From Bradyrhizobium sp. AZCC 2176 (GTDB taxonomy: Bacteria > Pseudomonadota > Alphaproteobacteria > Rhizobiales > Xanthobacteraceae): a stretch of DNA of 64,000 nt. The stretch spans positions 6,103,501 through 6,167,500 of the forward strand of contig NZ_JAZHRX010000001.1 of NCBI RefSeq assembly GCF_036924645.1, given 5' to 3'. Both the position numbers and the translations under genes were made by a program. Under the pieces are notes generated by a model that saw nothing but the letters and a program-made list of their open reading frames with translations, was not told the DNA's origin and did not search any database. This document shows positions 55,515 through 64,000 of this stretch, piece by piece (within the stretch, counting starts at the first letter, position 1; each line of letters starts with the position of its first letter).

Positions 55515-56552
55515 TCAAACCGGCGGCGGGTTCAATCGCGCAAAGCCTTCCTGGACGCGATAAGGATAATAGGGATAGCAGGGCATCGCCGCGCTCGCCT
55601 TGTCGAGGCGCGCGATCTGCTCGGCGGTCAGCGACCAGCCAATGGCGCCGAGATTATCGCGGAGCTGCGCTTCGTCGCGCGCGCCGATGATCACGGACGC
55701 CACGCTTGGGCGGGTGAGCAGCCATGCGATCGCGACCTGCGGAACGGTGCGACCGGTCTCGGTCGCGACCGCATCCAGGACGTCGACGACGCGATAGAGC
55801 CGCTCCTCGTCGACAGGCGGACCGAACTGCGCCGTCTCGCGCAGGCGACTGCCCGCCGGCAGCGGCTGGCCGCGTCTTATCTTGCCGGTGAGACGTCCCC
55901 AGCCCAGCGGGCTCCAGACCAGCGCACCGACGCCCTGATCGAGACCGAGCGGCATTAGCTCCCACTCATAGTCGCGGCCGACGAGCGAATAATAGACCTG
56001 GTGCGCCACATGGCGCGGCCAACCGTGACGCTCGGCAATGGCGAGCGACTTCATCAACTGCCAACCCGAGAAATTGGAGGCGCCGACATAGCGCACCTTG
56101 CCGCCACGGACGAGCCCATCAAGCGTTGACAGCACTTCCTCGATCGGCGTGAAGGCATCGAAGGCGTGGAGCTGCAGCAAGTCAATGTAATCGGTCCCGA
56201 GCCTCCGCAAGGCGGCGTCCACCGCCAAAATGAGACGATGCCGCGATGAACCCGCGTCGAATGGACCATCACCCATCGGCAGGCTCGTCTTGGTAGAGAT
56301 CAGCACCCTGTCGCGGCGGCCTTTGATCGCGGCGCCGAGAATCGCTTCCGACGCACCGTTCGAATAGACATCGGCGGTGTCGAACAGGTTCACGCCGGCT
56401 TCGAGGCAGATGTCGACCAGCCGCCTCGCTTCCTCGGCGTCGCTCCGACCCCACGCCGAGAACAGCGGCCCCTCTCCGCCGAACGTGCCAGTGCCGAAAC
56501 TGATAACGGGGACCTTCAAGCCCGAGGCACCCAGGTTGCGATATTGCATCAT
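55515..56552 (-). CDS. Aldo/keto reductase
   Basis: NADPH-dependent oxidoreductase of 345 residues, (beta/alpha)8 fold. The catalytic tetrad is D58 and Y63 in NLFDTADVYSNG, K88 in STKTSL and H129 in LLQLHAFD. VIIGARDEAQLRDNL near the C-terminus binds the cofactor. It belongs to the YajO/Tas-like subgroup; the carbonyl substrate is unknown. It begins 24 bases after the MFS gene on the same strand, so these two are one operon that is divergent from a LysR gene, a layout suggesting inducible handling of a toxic carbonyl or similar compound. Confidence 0.94.
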   Translation of the reverse strand: MMQYRNLGASGLKVPVISFGTGTFGGEGPLFSAWGRSDAEEARRLVDICLEAGVNLFDTADVYSNGASEAILGAAIKGRRDRVLISTKTSLPMGDGPFDAGSSRHRLILAVDAALRRLGTDYIDLLQLHAFDAFTPIEEVLSTLDGLVRGGKVRYVGASNFSGWQLMKSLAIAERHGWPRHVAHQVYYSLVGRDYEWELMPLGLDQGVGALVWSPLGWGRLTGKIRRGQPLPAGSRLRETAQFGPPVDEERLYRVVDVLDAVATETGRTVPQVAIAWLLTRPSVASVIIGARDEAQLRDNLGAIGWSLTAEQIARLDKASAAMPCYPYYPYRVQEGFARLNPPPV

Positions 56553-56576
56553 CGTGCTCCTTTTGATGCTTTGCTT

Positions 56577-57758
56577 TCATTCCGCCGGGCACGCCGCAGC
56601 AGAAGGTACCGGCCGGTCGAGACGCAAGCTCCATAGCGCCAGCAGGAGCCCCGCCGCGGTGATCGCCGCCGCGACGAGTGGAAGCGCGGCAAGGCCGAGG
56701 CCCTGATCGATCGTTAGCCCGCCGGCCCAGGCGCCGAGCGCATTGCCGAGATTGAAGGCCGCGATGTTGAGGCTGGAGGCGAGCGTGCGCCCCTCCGTGC
56801 CGGCAGCTTCGAGCACGCGAAGCTGCAGCGGCGCCACGGTGGCGAAGGCGGCGGCACCGAGCAGGAAGATGAACGCCACCGCGAGGCCCTTGATCGACAG
56901 GACCGCCGCAAGCGCGACGAGCACGAGTGCAAGCGCCGCAAGCGTGCCGATCAGGGCGCGTCCGAGACCGCGGTCGGCGAGCCGCCCACCCGCAACATTG
57001 CCGATCGACAGGCCGACGCCGAACACGAGAAGAATCGGCGAGACCGCCGCTTCAGAGAAGCCGGTCAGCCGCGTCAGGATCGGCTGGACATAGGTAAAGA
57101 CCACGAACAGGCCGGCAAAACCGAACACGGTCATGGCGAGGCCGAGCAGGACTTGCGGACGGCCGACCAGTGCCAGTTCCTCGCGCAGCGAAATGGCTTT
57201 CTCATTGCCACCCACATGGCCGGGAACGAGAACGACCAGCACTGCGAAGGCGACCACACCGATCGCGGTCACCGCCCAGAACGCGGCGCGCCATCCCAGC
57301 ATCAGGCCGAACCACGCGCCGAAGGGAACGCCGAGCAGAGTAGCCACCGTCAGCCCAATGAACATGGTGGCAATCGCCGAAGCACGCTTGTCCTCGGCGA
57401 CGAGGCTCGTAGCCACCACCGAACCGACGCCGAAGAATGTGCCATGAGCAAGAGACGTGAGGATCCGCGCCGCCATCAACAACCCATAGTCCGGCGCCAG
57501 CGCACATGCGGCGTTGCCGAGGGTAAAGATCGCCATCAGAGCAAGCAGTACCGCCTTGCGCGGCATCCGCCGCGTCGCCAGCGTCAGGATCGGCGCGCCG
57601 ACGAACACCCCGAGCGCGTAGCCGGAGATCAGCAGGCCCGTCGCGGAGACGGAGACCTGCATATCGGCGGCGACCTGCAGCAAGAGACCCATGATGAGGA
57701 ATTCAGTGGTGCCGATGCCGAAGGCACCGGCGGTTAGCGCAAGAACGGCGGCAGGCAT
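56577..57758 (-). CDS. MFS transporter (DHA1 family, AraJ-like)
   Basis: Inner-membrane efflux protein of 393 residues with twelve spans. TM1 reads ALTAGAFGIGTTEFLIMGLL, the DHA1/AraJ-type N-terminus, and the loop ATRRMPRKAVLLALM lies between TM2 and TM3. GGNEKAISLREELALV is the central cytoplasmic loop. Family members export sugars or drugs such as chloramphenicol. The ATG at 57758 is preceded by GGAG at seven bases; an open frame extends to 57839 without conserved sequence. First gene of the MFS-AKR operon and divergent from the LysR regulator. Confidence 0.93.
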   Translation of the reverse strand: MPAAVLALTAGAFGIGTTEFLIMGLLLQVAADMQVSVSATGLLISGYALGVFVGAPILTLATRRMPRKAVLLALMAIFTLGNAACALAPDYGLLMAARILTSLAHGTFFGVGSVVATSLVAEDKRASAIATMFIGLTVATLLGVPFGAWFGLMLGWRAAFWAVTAIGVVAFAVLVVLVPGHVGGNEKAISLREELALVGRPQVLLGLAMTVFGFAGLFVVFTYVQPILTRLTGFSEAAVSPILLVFGVGLSIGNVAGGRLADRGLGRALIGTLAALALVLVALAAVLSIKGLAVAFIFLLGAAAFATVAPLQLRVLEAAGTEGRTLASSLNIAAFNLGNALGAWAGGLTIDQGLGLAALPLVAAAITAAGLLLALWSLRLDRPVPSAAACPAE

Positions 57759-57861
57759 GCGTTGCTCCGGATCAGGACAGGGTTGCTGCAACGCAAATAG
57801 CGGAAGGGCCACGAAAGAATTAGAATGCCGGTAGTCCAATCATTTGTGACGTGAAATCAAC

Positions 57862-58821
57862 ATGCCCCGGCTCGACATCAACCGTTCCACCGAGATGGAA
57901 GTCTTCGTCCGCGTCGTCGACCTCGGCGGGTTCACCGCCGCGGCAAAAAGCTTTCGCATGACCCCATCCGGCGTGAGCAAGCTGGTATCCCGCCTGGAAG
58001 CCCGGCTCGGCACGCGGCTTGTGAACCGGACCACGCGCAAGCTCCAACTGACCGAGGAAGGCCAGGCCTTCTATCAGCGCTCGTTGCGCATCCTCGGCGA
58101 GATCGACGAGGCGGAGCGCGAGGCCGGCTCCGGCGCAGCGCCGCGCGGGCATCTGATGGTGAACAGCAACATCCCCTTCGGCATGCAGCACGTGATGCCG
58201 CTGTTGCCGCGCTTCCTCGCCGAGCATTCCGATATCACGCTCGACATCGTCCTCACCGATACGGTCATCGACCTGATGCAGGAGCGCGCCGACGTGGCAA
58301 TTCGCGTCGGGCCGCTGGGGGCGTCGCGCCTCGTCGCGCGCAAGCTCGGGACCAGCCGCATGGCAGTGGTGGCCGCGCCGACCTATCTTGCCCGTTTCGG
58401 CGAGCCGAAGACGCCGGCCGAACTCGCGGGCCATCGCGGCATCGGCTGGACTTTTCCGCGCAGCATCCGCGGTTGGCCGTTCCGTCGCGGCGAGCGGATT
58501 GAGGAGGTGCTGCCGCCGCCGGCAGCACGCGCCAGCGACGGCGAAGCGGTCCGCCGGCTCGCGCTCGGCGGAGTCGGCTGTGCACGCCTGGCTCTATTCC
58601 ACATCGGTCCGGACATCGAGGCCGGACGCCTGGTTCCGGTGCTGCACAACTACAATCCCGGGGACCGCGAAGACATCCATGCGATCTACGTCGGCCACGC
58701 CGGGCCGCTGCCGGCGCGCGTGCGCAGCTTCATCGATTTCCTCGCGACGCACATCCGCATGGGCGACCCTACCCTAAGGCGTACTGCCGACGGCAAGTGG
58801 CGGCTACACGGCAAATGCTGA
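57862..58821 (+). CDS. LysR-family transcriptional regulator
   Basis: Regulator of 319 residues. The helix-turn-helix includes STEMEVFVRVVDLGGFTAAA and the recognition helix MTPSGVSKLVSRLEARLG; the effector domain starts near HLMVNSNIPFGMQHVMPLLP, with DVAIRVGPLGASRLVARKLG as the typical subdomain border. Its 103-base divergent gap to the MFS-AKR operon implies control of those genes. It belongs to the large CrgA/DsdC-like group common in Proteobacteria, and the inducer is unknown. The gene ends 42 bases from the convergent DUF2155 gene. Confidence 0.93.
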   Translation: MPRLDINRSTEMEVFVRVVDLGGFTAAAKSFRMTPSGVSKLVSRLEARLGTRLVNRTTRKLQLTEEGQAFYQRSLRILGEIDEAEREAGSGAAPRGHLMVNSNIPFGMQHVMPLLPRFLAEHSDITLDIVLTDTVIDLMQERADVAIRVGPLGASRLVARKLGTSRMAVVAAPTYLARFGEPKTPAELAGHRGIGWTFPRSIRGWPFRRGERIEEVLPPPAARASDGEAVRRLALGGVGCARLALFHIGPDIEAGRLVPVLHNYNPGDREDIHAIYVGHAGPLPARVRSFIDFLATHIRMGDPTLRRTADGKWRLHGKC

Positions 58822-58863
58822 GTATCCGGGCGGACAACACCCCGACGCGCAGGCGCGGACGTC

Positions 58864-59904
58864 TTAATTCCCGAACAATCCGCCAAACAGCCCACCCGGC
58901 CGCTGCTGTGGCGGAGGCGGCGGTGGCGGAGCCTGTTGCGGCTGCGGCTGGAATTGCGGCTGCGGCGGCGGTCCAGGCGGGCGCGGCGCCGCCTGCTTCG
59001 GCTGCGGCGGACGCTTTGCGGCCGGCGGCGGAGCCGCCTTCGCCGGATCGGGCTGCGCGCTGACGATGGTCTGGTCGGGACCTTTGCAGTCGGTCAGCCA
59101 GATGTCGTAGACGGGATGCTCGACGCCGTGCAGGCCGGGGCTCGCGGCGTACATCCAGCCCGAGAAAATCCGTTTCACCTCGCCCTGCAGCGTGATCTCG
59201 TCGACCTCGACAAAGGCGTCGGTGTTGGCGGCCTCCGTCGACGGCCGCGTGTAGCAGGCACTGGTCTTCACGCGCAGCGCGCCGAACTGCACGGTCTCGC
59301 CGATATCCTCGTCGAAATTGATGATGCGGCCGGTAATCTTGTCGAGGCCGGAGAAGCTGGCCTTCTTGTTGGTGATCTTGGTGGCCGGCGGCTCGGACAC
59401 GACCTCGTCGCCCGGCTGCAGGGTCGCCGGCGATTGCGGCACGCCCTTGGGCTGGCGCTGGCCCGGCGGCAATCCCGGCTGCGCATTGGGCGGCGCGTTG
59501 GCAACGCCCGGCTGGCCCGGTTGCGGCGGCTGAACGGCGACGCCCGGCTGCGTGCCTTGTGGCGCGACCGTTGTGCCTGGCGGCGGCGCCAGCGGTTGCG
59601 ATTGGAAGCTTCCCGGCGGCGGCGCGCCCTGCCCCGGCGGCGGACGGTTCGGGGTCGGCAACAGGCGGCCGCGCGGCAGTTCCGGCACTTCCTCGTCGTC
59701 GTCGGGGAATGGTTGCTGCTGCTGATTGCCGCGTGGAATCGCGCCCGGCGGCCGCAGCGGCGGATCGGAAAAGATATTGCCGATCTGCGCCTGCGCCGGC
59801 GGCACAAGCGAGGTCGTGGTGGCGGCAATCAAGGCCGCAAGACCGGTCAGGGCAATGGTTCGAAGCATCTCGCGGCTTTTACAGGCGAATCGGGCTCGCG
59901 ACAT
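58864..59904 (-). CDS. DUF2155 protein with proline-rich regions
   Basis: Exported protein of up to 346 residues. Signal peptide (TALTGLAA-type hydrophobic core, cleavage after AQAQ near residue 40), then ~120 residues rich in Pro, Gly and Gln, a DUF2155 domain (about 180-275; ITGRIINFDEDIGETVQFG, KTSACYTRPSTEA, FSGWMYAASPGLHGVEHPVYD with two cysteines), and a second Pro/Gln tail ending in polyproline and GGLFGGLFGN. The family is confined mainly to alphaproteobacteria and has no known function. In relatives it lies next to aat (from memory). The start may be ATG 59904 or, 12 codons later, ATG 59868. Confidence 0.88.
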   Translation of the reverse strand: MSRARFACKSREMLRTIALTGLAALIAATTTSLVPPAQAQIGNIFSDPPLRPPGAIPRGNQQQQPFPDDDEEVPELPRGRLLPTPNRPPPGQGAPPPGSFQSQPLAPPPGTTVAPQGTQPGVAVQPPQPGQPGVANAPPNAQPGLPPGQRQPKGVPQSPATLQPGDEVVSEPPATKITNKKASFSGLDKITGRIINFDEDIGETVQFGALRVKTSACYTRPSTEAANTDAFVEVDEITLQGEVKRIFSGWMYAASPGLHGVEHPVYDIWLTDCKGPDQTIVSAQPDPAKAAPPPAAKRPPQPKQAAPRPPGPPPQPQFQPQPQQAPPPPPPPQQRPGGLFGGLFGN

Positions 59905-60163
59905 AGTACAGACTTAGCCGCCGCTCGCGTCCCATCCGGTTAACACGGCGAATACGGCGGGGAAAGGGCCGGTTTACCGCCTTCCTGCCGCACTCGACCG
60001 TGGCCTGAAAAGCAGGAAACCGGCCTTCTGATAGGCGCCCCATGATCTAGTCAGCCCCCGCCGCAAATGAAATAGTCGCTTCCGGTCGCGCGAGAGTGCC
60101 CACTCCTGGCGCGAAAACCATCAAAATCCGGGATAACCGGACGAACGAGAGGAAGCCCCAGCT

Positions 60164-60943
60164 ATGCCCGATCGAATTCGCCTCGATGGCCGGGTTGCCG
60201 TCGTGACCGGCGCGGCCGGCGTCATTGGAACCGCGACCATCCTCCTCTTGGCCGAACGCGGTGCCCGCATCGTTGCCGTCGACCGCAAGGAGCGGGATCT
60301 TGCGGCCGCCATCAAGGATCTGCCGGCTTCGGCCGAAGCGCTCGCGGTCACGGCGGACGTCACAAGGGAGGACGAGGTCGCGGAATATGTCCGCGCCACG
60401 GTCGACAGGTTCGGCACTATCGATGTGTTCTACAACAATGCCGGCATCGAGGGCGACATCAAGCCGATCCCGGAATATTCGCTGGAGAGTTTTCGGCGCG
60501 TGCTCGACGTCAATGTCGTCGGCGTCTTCCTCGGGATGAAGCATGTGCTGCCGGTGATGCTGAAGCAGAACAACGGCAGCATCATCAACACAGCCTCCAT
60601 TGCCGGCCTGATGGGATCGCCGATGATCGCCGTCTACAGCGCCAGCAAGCACGCCGTGATCGGGCTCACCAAGAGCGCCGCCTGGGAATGCACCGGCACC
60701 GGCGTCCGGGTCAATTGCGTCTGCCCGGGCCTGATCGACAGCCGGATGCTGAGCACCATCCTGCAGGGCCGCAATCCCGGCAACGAGCCGCCGCCGACCG
60801 ATAGGATCGTCGACCGGATTCCGGCGCGGCGGCTCGGACAGGCGTCCGAAGTCGCCTCCATCGTGGCGTTCCTCGCCTCCGACGAGGCCAGCTACGTCTC
60901 CGGCTCCGCCTATACCGTCGACGGCGGCCGGACCGCCGCCTAA
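60164..60943 (+). CDS. SDR-family oxidoreductase
   Basis: Short-chain dehydrogenase of 259 residues. The cofactor motif is TGAAGVIG at 15-22, with D39 after the second strand (AVDRKERD), which favours NAD over NADP. NNAG is in FYNNAGIEGDI, the catalytic serine in NTASIAGLMGS and the YxxxK in AVYSASKHAV. Length and C-terminus (SGSAYTVDGGRTAA) are standard. GAGAGGAAG precedes the ATG. It is 33 bases before an HSL-type hydrolase gene on the same strand, so both may work on one compound, which is inference. The 259-base region upstream shows no further gene. Confidence 0.94.
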   Translation: MPDRIRLDGRVAVVTGAAGVIGTATILLLAERGARIVAVDRKERDLAAAIKDLPASAEALAVTADVTREDEVAEYVRATVDRFGTIDVFYNNAGIEGDIKPIPEYSLESFRRVLDVNVVGVFLGMKHVLPVMLKQNNGSIINTASIAGLMGSPMIAVYSASKHAVIGLTKSAAWECTGTGVRVNCVCPGLIDSRMLSTILQGRNPGNEPPPTDRIVDRIPARRLGQASEVASIVAFLASDEASYVSGSAYTVDGGRTAA

Positions 60944-60976
60944 GCTTTCAATCAACGCACGAGGTCTTCGCAAACC

Positions 60977-61924
60977 ATGCCAGTAACGCTCGATCCCGAT
61001 GCCGCCGCCGTCTACAAGGCTTTTCAGGAAGCGGGCCGCCCGGCCTATGAGACGCTCACCGCACCGGAAGCCCGCGAATACTATCTCAACGCCCGCTTCG
61101 TCAGTAATCCCGAACCGCCCGAACTGGAATCGGACAAGCTGCTGTCGATCCCCGCGCCGCATGGCGCGCTCCCGGCCCGCATCTACACGCCGAAGACGCT
61201 GCGCAAGACCAACGGTCTCGCACCATGCCTCGTCTTCTTCCATGGCGGAGGCTGGGTGATCGGCAATCTCGATTCCCACGATGTGGTCTGCCGCATGCTC
61301 GCCCATCAAGGCGAGCTGATCGTCATCTCCGTCGACTACCGCCTCGCGCCCGAGCACAAATTCCCGGCCGCCGCTGATGATGCCATCACGGCAACGAAAT
61401 GGGTTTCCGCCAACGCCAAACAACTCGGCATCGACGCCGCGCAATTGCTGGTTGGCGGCGACAGCGCCGGCGGCAACCTTGCCGCCGTCGTGGCGCTGGC
61501 CGCGCGCGACGGCGGCGGCCCAAAACTCGCCGGCCAGGTGCTGATCTACCCCGCCACCGACTTTGCGATGAGCCATCCCTCGCACAGCGAACCCGAGACC
61601 AGCATCCTCCTCACCCATTCCGTGATCAAATGGTTCTGCAACCATTATCTGAACGGCGCCGCCGACATCGACCACTGGAAGGCCTCGCCCGCGCGCGCCA
61701 CAACGCTCGCCGGGCTACCGCCGGCCTATGTACTGACCGCGGGCGCCGATCCGCTGCGCGACGAGGGGGCCGAATATGCCGCGCGGCTCAAGGAAGCCGG
61801 CGTGCCCATGACCTACCGTCACTTCCCCGGCCAGTTCCACGGCTTCTTCACCATGGGCAAGCTCTTGCAGCAAGCCAACGTCGCGGTCAGCGAAATCGCC
61901 GATTGGCTCAAGACGCTGAAATAA
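60977..61924 (+). CDS. HSL-family alpha/beta hydrolase (esterase)
   Basis: Esterase of 315 residues of the hormone-sensitive-lipase group. The oxyanion motif HGGGW follows LVFFHG; the nucleophile S163 is in GGDSAGGN; D258 in AGADPLRDEG and H288 in GQFHGFF complete the triad. No signal peptide. Members cleave short-chain acyl esters or lactones. It forms a likely transcriptional unit with the SDR gene and the transporter gene downstream. No substrate can be assigned. Confidence 0.94.
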   Translation: MPVTLDPDAAAVYKAFQEAGRPAYETLTAPEAREYYLNARFVSNPEPPELESDKLLSIPAPHGALPARIYTPKTLRKTNGLAPCLVFFHGGGWVIGNLDSHDVVCRMLAHQGELIVISVDYRLAPEHKFPAAADDAITATKWVSANAKQLGIDAAQLLVGGDSAGGNLAAVVALAARDGGGPKLAGQVLIYPATDFAMSHPSHSEPETSILLTHSVIKWFCNHYLNGAADIDHWKASPARATTLAGLPPAYVLTAGADPLRDEGAEYAARLKEAGVPMTYRHFPGQFHGFFTMGKLLQQANVAVSEIADWLKTLK

Positions 61925-61985
61925 TGCACATTGCAGATTGCGCGCTGAACTCCGTGAATTTCCCCTGCCCGCATCCGAGGCCGTT

Positions 61986-63206
61986 GTGATCGAACCCATC
62001 CTTGTATTCGGAATACCCGTCGACTTCATCCTGTTCGCGCTGACGCTGCTCGGAGTCGCGCTGTTTCATCACAAGACGCTTCAGGTCGCGCTCGCCGGCC
62101 TTGCCGCGATCATCGTCTACAAGTTGATCTTCACCGGTTTCAAATACGGCACCGGCCTCGGCGGCCTCGGCCACCACATGGCGCATGAGTGGGTCACGCT
62201 CGCCAACCTGTTCCTGCTGCTGATGGGGTTTGCGCTGCTGTCCCGGCATTTCGAGGAAAGCCGGATTCCGGATGAGATGCCGGCGCTGCTGCCGGACGAC
62301 TGGAAGGGCGGCGTCGTGCTGCTCGTGCTGGTGTTCGTGCTGTCGAGCTTCCTCGACAATATCGCCGCCGCCCTGATCGGCGGCACCGTTGCGCGGCATG
62401 TATTCCAGGGCAAGGTTCACATCGGCTATCTCGCCGCGATCGTCGCGGCCTCCAACGCCGGCGGCGCGGGCAGCGTCGTCGGCGACACCACCACCACCAT
62501 GATGTGGATCGCCGGCGTCAGCCCGCTCGCCGTGGTGGAAGCCTATGTCGCGGCGATCGTCGCCATGCTGATCTTTGCCGTGCCCGCCTCCATTCAGCAA
62601 CAGCGCTACTCGCCGATCCAGAAGGATGCGTCGAAGGGCCTGAAGATCGACCCGGCGCGGGTTTTCATCGTCGCCGCGATTCTGCTCGCCGCGTTGGCCG
62701 CGAACATCATCGCCAATCTGAAGTTCCCCGCCCTGCTCGATGCCGTCCCGGTTCTCGGCATCGCCGTCTGGGCGGTCATTCTGTTGACGGCGGGACTGCG
62801 CGCGCCCGATTGGAAGGTGATGCCCGAAACCTTCAAGGGCACGATCTTTCTGCTGGCATTGGTCACCGCGGCCTCGCTGATGCCGGTCGAGAAACTGCCG
62901 GCCGCCTCATGGCCGACCGCGCTGGGCTTAGGCTTCGTCTCGGCCGTGTTCGACAACATCCCCCTCACCGCGCTTGCGCTGAAACAGGGCGGCTACGACT
63001 GGGGTTATCTCGCCTATGCCGTCGGCTTCGGCGGATCGATGATCTGGTTCGGCTCGTCGGCGGGCGTCGCACTGTCGAACATGTATCCGGAAGCCAAATC
63101 CGTCGGGCGCTGGATCAGCCAGGGCTGGCCGGTGGCTGTGGCCTATGTCGTCGGGTTCTTCGCGATGCTGGCCGTGCTCGGCTGGCACCCGGATAAGCCG
63201 CTTTAG
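61986..63206 (+). CDS. Ion transporter, NhaD/citrate-transporter type
   Basis: Membrane protein of 406 residues with about eleven spans, in the IT superfamily (NhaD, ArsB, CitM). LSSFLDNIAAALIGGT and ASNAGGAGSVVGDTTTTMMW in the first half, and FVSAVFDNIPLTALALK in the second, are the paired hairpin motifs that bind sodium or the anion. A Na+/H+ antiporter is most likely, though a carboxylate or arsenite carrier cannot be excluded. GTG at 61986 is chosen because GAGG lies five bases upstream and the first span begins at once; an ATG-free extension to 61938 is less likely. Confidence 0.9.
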   Translation: MIEPILVFGIPVDFILFALTLLGVALFHHKTLQVALAGLAAIIVYKLIFTGFKYGTGLGGLGHHMAHEWVTLANLFLLLMGFALLSRHFEESRIPDEMPALLPDDWKGGVVLLVLVFVLSSFLDNIAAALIGGTVARHVFQGKVHIGYLAAIVAASNAGGAGSVVGDTTTTMMWIAGVSPLAVVEAYVAAIVAMLIFAVPASIQQQRYSPIQKDASKGLKIDPARVFIVAAILLAALAANIIANLKFPALLDAVPVLGIAVWAVILLTAGLRAPDWKVMPETFKGTIFLLALVTAASLMPVEKLPAASWPTALGLGFVSAVFDNIPLTALALKQGGYDWGYLAYAVGFGGSMIWFGSSAGVALSNMYPEAKSVGRWISQGWPVAVAYVVGFFAMLAVLGWHPDKPL

Positions 63207-63382
63207 CCGCTTTCCATGGACGGCGAAGGCGATGGCCGGCCCGGCGTCGGCCATCATCCACTGCCTAGTTTTCCCAAAACAGACTTAAGCCGCAATGTCA
63301 TCCAAGTTTCAGGCTAGATTTTGCGCGTAACGAATCGGCCCGCTGATTCGGCGGACAATCGTGATGCGCGGGGGGTATTGCC

Positions 63383-64000
63383 ATGGCATTTTTCAAGCGC
63401 GAGCTCGGTCCGATCGAGCGCTTCGAGAACGCGCTGAAGGAGAAGCAGACGGCACGGCAGAAGCTGGCCGAGCGGCTGACCGTCGCCGAAGCGGAACTTG
63501 CAGAAAAGCGTGCCGCAGCCGAACGGCTGGCGGTGGCAGGCGCTGCCGCTGCCCGGCTCGATCGCGCAGAAGCCGACATGCGCGCTGTCGAGGAACGCAC
63601 CAAGACATGGCGCGCCGCATTGGCGGAACACGACGAGCAGGTCGCTTCAGCCGAACGGGCGCTGGCCGATGCCAAAGCCCAGCGCGACCGCGATGCGATG
63701 GCGGACCAGATTGAGGCGATGGCTGCGGCGATCGAGCGGGCCGCGCCGGGATTTGATGGCGGCGCCACCGCGCTGGTCGAGGCCGTCACCAAAGGCGCGA
63801 TGTCGATACCGGAAGCAACCAGGTTTTCGAGCAACGTGGATGCCGTGCGCCGCGAGGTTCTCGCCGCGGCGGACTTGATATGTTGGGAGCTGCGATCTGC
63901 AGCCGTACGGACACGTGCGGGCAACGCCAACCTCGCGAGCATCACGCTATCGGAATCGGAGCAACCGCCGTCGGCAGAGATCGATCGGCAACTGATCTAC
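63383..64000 (+). CDS. Unrecognised coiled-coil protein (cut by window edge)
   Basis: Open frame of at least 206 codons running off the right edge. After MAFFKRELGPIERFENALKE, residues ~15-135 are a long Ala/Glu/Arg-rich coiled coil with heptad character (AERLTVAEAELAEKRAAAE and similar), then a more mixed part with a single cysteine. No signal peptide or membrane segment is seen. A GGGGGG ribosome-site-like run lies nine bases before the ATG. The low number of aromatic residues and the repetitive charge pattern suit a structural or scaffolding protein, but no family is recognisable, and the truncated end may carry the defining domain. Confidence 0.75.
   Translation, partial: MAFFKRELGPIERFENALKEKQTARQKLAERLTVAEAELAEKRAAAERLAVAGAAAARLDRAEADMRAVEERTKTWRAALAEHDEQVASAERALADAKAQRDRDAMADQIEAMAAAIERAAPGFDGGATALVEAVTKGAMSIPEATRFSSNVDAVRREVLAAADLICWELRSAAVRTRAGNANLASITLSESEQPPSAEIDRQLIY

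Noticed and set aside
60047..61675. 542-codon minus-strand open frame
   Set aside because: It runs antisense through the SDR and esterase genes, both of which have complete motifs; the translation has no recognisable domain.

Overview
The window looks like chromosome from a Bradyrhizobium-type alphaproteobacterium (Nitrobacteraceae). The sequence is GC-rich with strong third-position bias, which is why most genes carry long open frames on the opposite strand. Many genes are families typical of that group: DUF1236, DUF2155 and DUF1330 proteins, an RNase E with a long insertion and a C-terminal GWW motif, an accB-accC pair beside aroQ, and lone solute-binding receptors. I see no rRNA, tRNA, transposase, integrase or CRISPR array. 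The genus is inference from gene content; no marker gene for it is present.

Layout. 1-3.8 kb: minus-strand suf operon (cysteine desulfurase, sufB, an unnamed 109-residue protein, sufC cut by the window edge). 4-9.4 kb: housekeeping genes (alpha/beta hydrolase, GST, anmK, tyrS, MFS). 9.4-11.7 kb: divergent ampR-like regulator and class A beta-lactamase, with a small exported protein behind the enzyme. 11.8-15.4 kb: a large AsmA-like gene split by a frameshift. 15.7-24 kb: one-Cys peroxiredoxin with a histone-like tail, M23 peptidase, SRPBCC protein, ABC receptor, carbamoyltransferase, EamA transporter and dehydrogenase. 24-32 kb: minus-strand amiC, two tandem copies of mrcA (PBP1A), and prfB with a programmed +1 frameshift. 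32-36 kb: long leader and rne, ended by a strong terminator. 36-45 kb: dctA, aminotransferase, M48 protease, DsbA-like protein, DUF1236 protein, aroQ, accB and accC.

45-54 kb looks accessory. It holds a three-gene signalling operon (CHASE3 kinase, response regulator, REC-HisKA_2 kinase) and an IclR-controlled catabolic operon: TTT receptor, flavin reductase, FAH-family protein, hydratase, RidA-family protein and amidohydrolase. After aat (54.8 kb) comes a LysR/MFS/aldo-keto reductase module, then a DUF2155 protein, SDR, HSL-type hydrolase, an ion transporter, and a coiled-coil protein cut by the right edge.

How parts connect. Cell-wall genes (anmK, ampR-bla, two PBP1A copies, amiC, M23) are unusually frequent in the first half. 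AmpR-type regulators respond to muropeptides that AnmK helps recycle. The IclR operon reads like the lower part of a ring-cleavage pathway without its oxygenase. Regulatory DNA worth noting: paired 20-bp-spaced IclR-type palindromes, three ATGCA-N2-TGCAT sites before the GST gene, a heptamer-repeat hairpin between accB and accC, and repeats in the rne leader.
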